64,000 nucleotides of DNA. Origin: Dasypus novemcinctus. Lineage: Eukaryota; Chordata; Mammalia; Cingulata; Dasypodidae. This document shows, piece by piece, positions 55,671 to 64,000 of this stretch. The DNA is taken from NCBI RefSeq assembly GCF_030445035.2, contig NC_080680.1, forward strand, positions 115,594,228 through 115,658,227. Direction: 5' to 3'. The notes under the pieces were generated by a model. The model made no database searches, was not told the origin of the DNA, and saw only the letters and a program-made list of their open reading frames with translations. The position numbers and the translations under genes are program-made. Each line of letters opens with the position of its first letter. The first letter of the stretch is position 1.

Positions 55671-57082
55671 TTAAGAGTAGAGGTGGACTGAGGGGACATT
55701 GTCTCAAATTTTGCAATAAGCATGTTTTAATTCTATTATATGAATAAAATATTTAGATTTGTGCCAAAAACCTAGTATGGACCCTGGTGATGCAGACAAA
55801 GCTGGAAGTCCTCGAAGTCTTTTGTCTTCCCCCTTCATTCAAATCCAAACCTTAGGATGTCACCACTCTCTGATCAACTACAAGGCAGGAGATCAATGGA
55901 AGGAATGCGAGCTGGCTGTGCCTCCTTCCATATGGGAGCAGACCCTGCTCCTCAGACCACCATTCCCAGAGATGTAGCAGGAGAATCATCAGGCTACATG
56001 TACTTTGAGTCCAGATTCCCTGCCTCCAGCACATGCTTCCCAGTCACTGCCTATAATTCAGATTAGTATTTGGTCTTCCTGGGAGAGGTAAATGGGGAGA
56101 AAGGTAGAGAATTCCTTCTTCCCCAAAGGTAGGATTATCTTCCTTTTATAGATGAGAATTTAGTACCTTGTCCAAACTCAGCTAAGGAGCACAGCCCTTA
56201 TTGAAATCAGGTCTGTCTGACTTTTTGCTATGCCAGACCGATGTCTGTGGCTTTCAAAATGAGAACCTATGACCAAATGGAGAGAAAAAATAATACATGG
56301 CAGCTTAGAGGCTGCTTTAAAAGGCCCAGAGGGCACAGGAGTTCCCATGGGAGGAGGGGGTGCCAGGATAAATGAAATTTATGAGTCATGTGGCTGAACA
56401 GGTCATGAAATTATTGGGCTGGCCAGATTTCAGCTCTTTCTGAGAAGAGTTTGGGTCAAGAAAACAAACAAACTGGCTAAGAGTTACCCAGATTTCTGAC
56501 CCTGCAGAAATGTCTCCCCTGTGTTTCTCCCTTAGTTCTAATCTGCCATGACCTTGTTTATTTTTTATAATGAAAAAAATTAAAATGGCTTTATTTTCTT
56601 GATTATAAAATCAATGCATGTTTATGGAAGTAAATCAGAAAATATCCAAATTTATAGCGAGGGATGTTGCAATGATCCCTAACCCCACAGCTCAGAGGAG
56701 TCAGAGTGAATTTATTGGTATATATACTTCCAGATTAAAAAAATACATCTACATTTGCAAATGTGACATCATCCCCGACCCCCCTCTTTGTACATTCCAA
56801 GGTTTGGGTGACAGGAGGGTTTGGGGCAATGTAAATCCAGGAGGAGAAAGAATCGTGCCCCCATGAGCATCTCCTGTCCCTTCCATCAGCTTCACCTGTA
56901 GGGCCCCAGGGGGTATCCTAAGAGTTAGGATGAAGGCTCCAGGCCTGTTGAGAAGTTGGAGAAGAAATGACTAGAGAAGAGGAGCCAACTCTGGAGTCCT
57001 GAGGCCCTATGGACTGTGTTTGGTCTGCAGTGTAGGACTTGGAATCCTCAGTAAAGGACAGCTTTGGCTATTCCCTGGCTCT
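55671..57082. other. Unannotated 1.4 kb, no gene seen
   Basis: Possible antisense MIR core at about 56140-56220 ('atgagaatttagtaccttgt'). The rest is unique-looking, with no recognisable exon. Confidence 0.4.
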
Positions 57083-57408
57083 CAAAAGCAAGTGTAACCA
57101 AAGGGCCAGAGAGTGAATATTTTAGATTTTACGGGGGCCGTTAAGGTCTCTGTTGCAACGATTTAGCTCTGCCTTGCAGCACCATAGTAGACATATAATC
57201 ATAAAAGAATGGGGTATGGCTGTGTGCCAGTAAAACTTTATTTGCAAAAACAGACTCTGTTGCAACTATTCAACTCTGCCTTTGTAGCACAAAAGAAGCC
57301 ATACACAACACATAAAAATGTGTGTGTATGACTGTGTACCAATAAAATTTTGTTTAGAAAAATAGATGGGAGGCTGGATTTGGCTGGAGTCATAGTTTGC
57401 TGACCCCT
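57083..57408. mobile_element. hAT-type MITE with internal tandem duplication
   Basis: Ends match the CAGGGGTCGGCAAAC-type hAT MITE: 'aaagggccagagagtgaata' on the left and 'catagtttgctgacccctg' on the right. The middle segment, beginning 'tctgttgcaac' and ending at the 'cagtaaaactttatttgcaa' block, occurs twice, starting at 57149 and 57256 (period about 107 bp). Confidence 0.8.
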
Positions 57409-58489
57409 GAATTAACTACCGGAAGAGCTTTGGGAAAGAAATGAAAGCATGACCAAAGGCAGAGTACTAGGTCTACACACACACACGAGCATTTGAGATG
57501 ACACTGTAGATTCAAGTTTAGAGTTGCTGTTTTGTTTTTTTTAAAAAACTTAATAATAAATCTTATGTATTTCCCTGTGTCTTTAAAAGCTTTTGGTAAA
57601 TGTCATTTTTAAAGACTGTATAATATTTCACTGAATTAGATAGACGGAAACAGCATTCATTAGAAAGACTAGAACAATATTCTCCACTTGGGAGGAGAGC
57701 TAGCTGCTCCCCTGATCACAGCTGATTGAATTGGAGAACAGTGCTTTGCAAAGGATACCCAACCATGTATGGGCTGGGCACAGGCTGCCCAATAGAGATG
57801 CTCTCTATGTAATGGCCCCAAAATGAGCCAATAAAATCCACTTGGGAAAGTATAATTGCAGGGAAAATAAACTGAGAGCAGGTCACACTGTAGCCCATAG
57901 TGACAGGGCAGCTGTGAAGGCAGTTTTCTATTCTGCCAACATCTCCCAATTAACTCCATCATATTAGATAACCTGGGTTTGTCTCTTCTTTTTACCCCAG
58001 TGAACTCAGCAGGTATCTCTGTCATGTGGATGATTCATATTTATAAACATGCCCCCTGCTGGACATTTAGGTTGTTCTCAATCTTTTGCTATTATAACAA
58101 AGCTTCAGTAAGTATCTTTGTTTGTAACTCTTTTCTACAAATCCAATCACTTCTGTAGGACAGCTAAGTTGACTATCCTTAGTACTAAGTTATTGTGACT
58201 ATAGATTGTTTGGCCCCTGGGCTGCCAAGATGCTTGGGGATCCAAGATGAGTCCACTGCTAAGAACACTGATTGACTTCCCTGAAGGAGGATAACTAGGA
58301 GAGCTGGGCAAGACACGAGGGCTCCCATCCTACAGGTTTCTTCTCAGGGTAGAGGCTCAAGCCTTGGAGGAGGAGGTTAAGAAATCAGGCAGGGCAATGG
58401 GGCAAGACAGTGACGAGGGACTGTGGCTAGTTAATGAGCCAGTCGGGGATAAGGGATGGCACTGGGGGTGAGAGAAGGGATATGGAATT
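57409..58489. other. Unannotated; small L1M-like piece at about 58040-58120
   Basis: 'acatttaggttgttctcaat' and 'cttttgctattataacaaag' resemble antisense L1M 3' text. An ACACAC run lies at 57475-57484. No gene. Confidence 0.4.
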
Positions 58490-58988
58490 CTGTTCCTGAT
58501 TTACATGAACTCCAGGGCTCTCCCCTGGCTTAATGGATCCTTGGTCTGACTGGACCTGCAGGAAACTTGAAGGAAGAAGTTAACATACCATGTGCCTGGC
58601 TGTAGCAGGGATTTTTCATCCATATCCAGTTCTCCCCACTTCCTGGACATAGAGAAGGCTATCTTTCCTAGTCCCATGCAGTTAGGTAGGACCATGTGAT
58701 CAGTTCTGGCCAATGACATGCAAACAGAAGTGACATTGTGATATTACTGGGAAGAGATTGTGAAAAACTCAAGCTTGACTTTCCCTGTCTTGTGTCCCTG
58801 AAGGTCATCTGTTATGATGGTGACATTTCAAGATGGAGCCTCCTTCAGCTTGGGTCCTCGAATACTTACACGTATCAGTACTTTCCGCTAACCTGTGCTA
58901 GACATGTATTGAGAGGAGAAATGAACCTTTGATTGGTAAAGTTGTTGTGTTTTTAGTCTTGTTGCCTATCCTATCCTGACTGATAACA
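58490..58988 (+). mobile_element. Old LTR, MaLR/ERVL type (tentative)
   Basis: 'ggaccatgtgatcagttctg', 'gccaatgacatgcaaacaga' and the end 'cctatcctatcctgactgata' follow a mammal-wide LTR pattern that I remember but cannot name with confidence. The 5' boundary is uncertain. Confidence 0.4.
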
Positions 58989-60699
58989 CTGGCTCTATGC
59001 AAGGTCAAATAGCAGACTTGGAATTTAAGCCTAAGTCTCTCTTACTTCAATGCCTGTCATTATTATTCTTAAATCATGCGGGTCTCTGGTGGATGGGATC
59101 TTGAGAGCCTTGTGGTTTTGAGGAGGGGGCACCAGATTTTGGATCTGGCAGTATGACTAATTCCTAAACTCATAGGATTGAGGGAGGGAACACAAAGGCT
59201 CCTGATAAGGCCTCCTGCCCCTGTCAGAAGTGGGCACTGATTTGGGAAAGAGGCTGATCCCGCAGATGGAGACATCAGTAGATTCAGTGTTAAGGAGGGG
59301 ACTAAGGCAAAGAGAAGAAAAATGAGACAGGGCTGAGAGTTAGTGATACTCAAGTTATCACTGAAGATCAAGTCATCTCATCTTCAGGATAATGATCCAG
59401 ATTCATTTAATTTCTTCTTCCTGGTTGCTTCTGGTGGGTATGTGGGCAGAAAATGCATCAGGAGGCCACAGGCATCTTCTTGACAAAGAATTACTCAGTG
59501 GAGTGTCACACTGGGGAGACAGCTCACTGATAATTAGTATTCAGTTGGGTTGAGTCATCTTGTCCATAGGTCCTACAGTCTCAGCAAGTCCTCATCTCTC
59601 CCAGGCCCAGGCTGCATATGGGCCCTGAGAGATAGGGCCTTGCACTACCTAAAGCTTCTGAAGACCCACTCAGCTCTAGTGGGCATGGGGGGACACCAGG
59701 CCAAGTTTCTGATAGCTTTCAGTCTCTCTCAGACGCCAGAGACTAGAAGGCAGAATATTATTGAATGGCCCCTATATTCTCTAGTCCACATCTAATCTTG
59801 GGATCCAAGAAGAGAATCACAGTGGAATTTCCAAGTTTCCTATGAGAAATAAAAAACACAAGAAATCACTTTCTTGAGCTCTCCATAGTATCACCTCAAA
59901 ATGGACAGAAGACCAAATTTATAGGATTGTAGCATGCATCAAAACGAGATGTATTTAGCACAATGCCTAGCAGGCAGTGGGAGTTAAAGAAAAGTTTATT
60001 CTCTTTGCTCCTATTCCATTCCTAAATCATCCTATTCCTTATTCATATCTGGTAATAAATCTGTGTGAAACAGCACCATCATGTCCACAGGACCAGGGAT
60101 ATGGAATTCTGTTCATATTCCATATGCTCAGTCGAAAGGGCTGTGTCAACATGGCCAGAATAACAAGCCTCTGATACAAATTCCTAGGACATGATGAGTC
60201 AATCAAGAATAATCTGTCTGGTGGCCTTAACACTCCCACTCTGAGTTGGGTTTCTTTGGTGGTAAAGGATAGAGATTCAAGGCTAGTCCAAGAAAGGACT
60301 CTGGGTCATAAAGGGAGACAATGTCATGGAAATCCAAGAACAAAAAACAAAATAAAGTCAAACTGCACGGAACTGGGCTTGAAGGTAGTCCAGCACTTCC
60401 AAGGACCTCAGCAGTTGACTGTAAGGATCTTCCCTAAAGGGCTCCCCAAGAAATGCCCCACAAGTCTTCTCCTAGGCTGTTTCTCTGCTGTCCATTTCTC
60501 TTTCTGTGAAAACCAGACTTCCTCTCCATACACTCAGTGTCTTTTTTCCACCTCATGTTTTTGCTGATATCTAGCTTGGTTTACTTATGGAAACTTGTAA
60601 CCTCTCTAGCCTTTCTTCAACTTGTGACCTTTAAGCTTCTGCAAATTGTCCAGATTCTCTCTGTGTTTCTCAATTTCAGTTCCTAAGAGTAGAATTGCG
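58989..60699. other. Unannotated 1.7 kb, no gene seen
   Basis: No repeat confidently recognised. Short frames only on both strands. Confidence 0.4.
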
Positions 60700-60860
60700 T
60701 TGACCCAGTCTTCCCTCCTAGAGTCCTCAGAGGGACCATGGCCCAGCCAGCACCTTGGTTTTGGGTTTCTGGTCTCCACCACTGTGAGAGAATGGACTTC
60801 TCTTGTTTTAAGCCACCCAGGTCATGGTACTTTGTTGTGGCAGCCCTTGGATGGACTTAA
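60700..60860 (+). mobile_element. MLT1A-like LTR, 3' part
   Basis: 'ccagcaccttggttttgggt', 'tttaagccacccaggtcatg' and 'tactttgttgtggcagccct' are the MLT1A 3' end. Confidence 0.7.
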
Positions 60861-60984
60861 GACTCAGAGAGGTACGCTGACTTTCCCAGGGTCCTGGAGC
60901 AGGTGGTGGTGCAGGGGTTAGAAGTCCATTTGATGGCTTTTTTACCCCTAGTGTATTAGGCTGTATCCTCTACTTTTCCATCAT

Positions 60985-61260
60985 ACTTCATCTATTCAAA
61001 AATATTTTTTGAGAGCCTAGGACCAGAATGAAACAGAAATCCTTGTCTCTGTGGGCATACAATCTAGGGGGACAGAAAGACAATACATAACCATAAAAAT
61101 AAGTAAATTATGCCATGTATCTGAAGGTGACAAAGTTATGGGGAAAATACCATAAGGGGGATTAGGAGTGCTGGGGAGTGGTTTATAATTGACAACAGGC
61201 ATGTCAGCGCAGGCATTGTGTGATGGGGAGGGAGCAAGCCCTGGGAATAGGAGTATTCTC
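60985..61260 (-). mobile_element. L2 LINE 3'-end fragment
   Basis: 'gtgggcatacaatctagggg', 'agacaatacataaccataaa' and 'ggagtgctggggagtggttt' follow antisense L2 3' end. Confidence 0.6.
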
Positions 61261-62215
61261 CCTGAGAAGATGAGTGTCCCCCCTGCACCTACCTCGTCCC
61301 TCGACTGCAGTGAGTGTAGAATAGCTGTGTATTGAACACTTGCAGGAATGCTCTGACGATTGGGGAGCACTAGAAGGCTCTGAGTTTCTGTTCCTTTTAT
61401 GCTCCCTACCTGTGTAATTTCATTTCAGCATCGCCCTTCATGCAGCCCCCCGTAGCGTGTGAGTCGTTGCAGAAACGTGCCTTTTCAGCACTCCTGGGAC
61501 TGTTAGCTTCATGAAATGCCTTGTAAGCACTCGTAAGGCAAAGTTGTGGAAAGAGATTTAATTAACAGAAAAAACATGACTTAAGCATTCAACACAGCAA
61601 GGCTCAAAGCCTCACAAAATTCCATTCCCATGGAGGTACAGTGGGAGACGCTTTGTCTGTGGTGTGCTGGTAAATGTTTAACAACTGGCTTTCTGGAGGA
61701 CATGATTTATAGGTTTGCCTATTTCCATGGTGTAAATATTCTATGGCTAATTACAAGCTACAATGTGACATCACTGAATGTTGGGTTGGAAAGAGATGTG
61801 CAGTGGTATACCATCTTAAGTTAGCATTTCATTGTACAGATACAGTAGACATAAATCACCTCGAGAGCACAGATGACAGCAAAATGCAGGAAAATAATTA
61901 GGAAGTGATGAATCATGAGTATTTATTATTGTTGTTTTTAACAGAATTTATTTACTTGTAAGTTAATAAGTTAATTTTTTAAAATGACTGTTTAACAACC
62001 AGCTTGCAAAAGTTCTGAAATTTTAACAGTGGGCTCTTGTGAGCTGATAGGAGCTGGCTCCAGCACACTGCTGTCCCAGGCCCAGCTGATGCCATGAAAA
62101 CTTGGGCGTCAGATATAAAGACAGCTCCATTGCATCCGTGTCATCTCACCCCTCTTATGTCGCCCATGGCTGCCATCTTTTGTCTTCTGCCACATAGTTT
62201 TTCTTCCTTCCATGG
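61261..62215. other. Unresolved; old repeat shared with 19.7 kb at about 61660-61790
   Basis: 'tggtaaatgtttaacaactg' and 'gtttgcctatttccatggtg' have counterparts at 19684-19756. A second 'ctgtttaacaaccagctt' is at 61989. Likely an old DNA transposon with family undetermined. No gene. Confidence 0.4.
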
Positions 62216-63117
62216 TGTTGGAGATTGAATCATGTTCCCCACAAAAAGCATGTTCAGGTGCCAACCCCTGGTCCTGTGGGCGTGAACCCATTTGTAAATA
62301 GGACCTTTGCAGATTTTTTTTTCAAAGATTTATTTATTTATTTCTCTCCCCTTCCCCAACCCCCCACCCCAGTTGTCTGTTCTCTGTGTCTATTTGCTGC
62401 GTCTTCTTTGTCTGCTTCTGTTGTTGTCAGTGGCACGGGAATCTGTTTCTTTTTGTTGCATCATCTTGTTGTGTCAGCTCTCCGTGTGTGCGGCACCACT
62501 CTTGGGCAGGCTGCACTTTCTTTCGTGCTGGGCGGCTCTCCTTACAGGGCGCACTCCTTGTGCGTGGGGCTCCCCTATGCGGGGGACACCCCTGCGTGGC
62601 ACAGCACTCCTTGCGTGCATCAGCACTGAGCATGGGCCAGCTCCACACAGGTCAAGGAGGCCGAGGGTTTGAACCACGGACCTCCCATGTGGTAGACGGA
62701 CACCCTAACCACTGGGCCAAGTCCACTGCCCCTGCAGATGTTATTAAAGTGTGCTCAGACCGAATAAGGGTGGGCCTTCATCCAATATGGCTGAAATCCT
62801 CACAAACAAGGGAAATTGGACATGGAAAGAGAAGCCATGGGAAGAGCCCCAAACAGAAGCCAATGGAATCTGGAAGAGAAAGTAGAAGATGCCACCATAT
62901 GCATTGCCATGTGACAAAAAAACCCAAGGAAAGGATTGCTGGCAATTAGCTTTTGAAAGCCACATTCTTTGTGCAGAAAGCAGTCACAGTTTCATGGAGA
63001 AATCACTGCCTTGCTGATGTTTTGATTTTGGACTTCTAGCCTCAAAATTCTGAGCCAATAAATTCCCATTAAGTCAACCCATTGTATGGTATTTATTTTA
63101 ACAGCTGGGAGACTACA
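62216..63117 (+). mobile_element. Xenarthran MaLR-like LTR split by a SINE
   Basis: Begins 'tgttggagattgaatcatgt' and continues to 'ataggacctttgcagat' at the SINE. It resumes 'tgcagatgttattaaagtgt' and ends with 'tttggacttctagcctcaaa', 'gtatggtatttattttaaca' and 'gggagactaca', an MLT-type terminus. Without the SINE it is about 480 bp, a normal LTR length. Confidence 0.72.
62315..62732 (-). mobile_element. DAS-III-like SINE, type A, inside an LTR
   Basis: Direct repeat TGCAGAT at 62308-62314 and 62733-62739. Minus orientation, full-length, with A-rich tail at 62318-62345. It interrupts the LTR at its 'ctttgcagatgt' block, so the insertion point is certain. Confidence 0.93.
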
Positions 63118-63294
63118 AGATAGGGTCAGTGCGTTTTGTAAAGTCCTTCCCCAGGTTGGAATCACCCGCCTTGGACACACGCATGTATCCTCTGGTGAAG
63201 GTCTAGGTCTCTATCCCCACACTGCCCATCCCACAGTGCTCATACTTACTTTACTGGGAGCCCCTCGATGCTCTGGCCTGCTGGGTTTCAATGG
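63118..63294. other. Short unannotated spacer
   Basis: No recognisable feature. Confidence 0.35.
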
Positions 63295-63490
63295 GTCAGT
63301 GAGCACTTGTGGAGTACTTACTCCCCACCTGCTGTGTCTCCTGGGTGCCAGGCTATGTGCTTTGGCATCTATTCTCTCATTCAGACCTTAGCACAACCCT
63401 ACTTGAGTCTTAGTATTTCAACACTAGAGACGAGGAAACTGCGGTCTAGGAGAGGAAGTGACCTGCCCACAGTCCGAAGTCAAGTCTTCA
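63295..63490 (-). repeat. MIR fragment
   Basis: 'gtgccaggctatgtgctttg', 'agacgaggaaactgcggtct' and 'gaagtgacctgcccacagtc' are antisense MIR. Confidence 0.78.
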
Positions 63491-64000
63491 GGGAAATGTC
63501 GCCATTGATAATGTAACGTGCAGGCCAACACCTATTGCCCTTCGGCTGGCTGCTGCTGGTGTGGGCTGGGTTTTGCTCGACTTGGAGATGATTAGTAGCT
63601 CTCCTTTGGGTGGGTCCCCCACAGACCCTCTGCAGAGGGACATTTGGGTAGAGGGACAGAGATGGAATAGGGGGTAGTTGTGCTCCCTCAGAATGCCCAT
63701 GACCCCATCTCATTCCCGTGCACCCTTCTTTTGCTTGGCTCCTGGCTCCTAAAGGGGAAAAGCCATGCATGGGCAAGCTCAGCCCCTCCCAGTGCAGGAG
63801 CTGATAACAGCTGCTCCAGGCAGCCCCCGTGCCTCGCAACTGAGCAGCAGATGCACCCGCTAAGAGGTTCGTCAAAGAGAAGCCAGTTTTTAGCAATTGA
63901 GCAAATGCTGATGGTGAGGGTACCAGATGGAGGAAACAAAAGGAGGAAGTAAGGTTTTAGGAATGTAGAGCTCTGTTTCCCAAAAGACCTGGATTTAAGT
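63491..64000. other. Unannotated sequence, no gene seen
   Basis: Minus frames at 63480-63939 overlap each other and have no recognisable domain. No repeat recognised. Confidence 0.4.

Noticed and set aside
62386..62949. Plus-strand frame of 187 codons
   Set aside because: Antisense of a type A SINE joined to LTR sequence.
1..64000. Bacterial-type features (operons, CRISPR arrays, ribosome binding sites, phage attachment sites)
   Set aside because: The window is mammalian repeat-rich DNA; the regularly spaced repeats are SINE tails and microsatellites, not CRISPR.

Overview
This window looks like non-coding nuclear DNA from a xenarthran mammal, most likely an armadillo or close relative. The main clue is a tRNA-Ala-derived SINE family of the DAS type, known from armadillos. 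It is present here in at least fourteen copies, alongside a dimeric tRNA-derived SINE. Mammal-wide repeats (L2, MIR, MLT1/MaLR LTRs, old L1, hAT-type MITEs) and a U6 snRNA pseudogene fit this. I found no exon or intact protein-coding gene that I can defend; the open reading frames are short and mostly lie inside repeats. The window is therefore intergenic or deep intronic, and its content is a layered record of retroposition.

I use three working labels for the DAS-type SINEs. Type A is DAS-III-like, about 390-435 bp, with eight copies starting at 3550, 9256, 22641, 24139, 33945, 36509, 37362 and 62315. Type B has copies starting at 13681, 18017 and 39059. Type C has copies starting at 1542, 14044 and 39426. 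Many are bounded by target-site duplications (TSDs) readable directly in the sequence, and 13 of 15 SINE copies, including the dimeric one at 7798, lie on the minus strand.

Layout. 1-9 kb: a MIR split by two MLT1 LTRs, SINEs, old L1 fragments, a U6-L1 chimeric retrocopy at 6861-7351 with a 16-bp TSD, the dimeric SINE, and an MLT1 LTR with a 5-bp TSD. 9-12.5 kb: mostly unique sequence, a MER20-like fragment and a TG microsatellite. 12.55-14.55 kb: a xenarthran L1 3' end carrying a 634-bp solo LTR and two tail-to-head SINEs. 15-23 kb: MLT1, a SINE inside a MIR, a 106-bp truncated L1, L2 and L1M ends. 23.4-25.3 kb: old L1 ORF2/3' region interrupted by a type A SINE with a perfect 10-bp TSD. 25-31 kb: MLT1, MIRs, a GC-rich ERV solo LTR inside an old L1, then GC-rich unique sequence. 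31-45 kb: L2, L1M, SINEs, a composite SINE pair at 39 kb, an L1 ORF2 remnant and MIRs.

46.7-54.56 kb holds the most structured object. It is a decayed class I endogenous retrovirus (ERV) inserted into an L2, flanked by the 4-bp repeat AGAG. It has a truncated 5' LTR, an envelope transmembrane-subunit remnant with three in-frame stops, a polypurine tract and a complete 3' LTR. Inside it sit a 1.2-kb L1 insertion with a 13-bp TSD and a MaLR-like element with two LTRs, which itself carries an inverted LTR of its own family. 55-64 kb: MLT1 and L2 fragments, a hAT MITE with an internal tandem duplication, and an LTR split by a type A SINE.

Family names are from memory of consensus sequences. The TSDs, nesting order and stop codons are read directly from the sequence.
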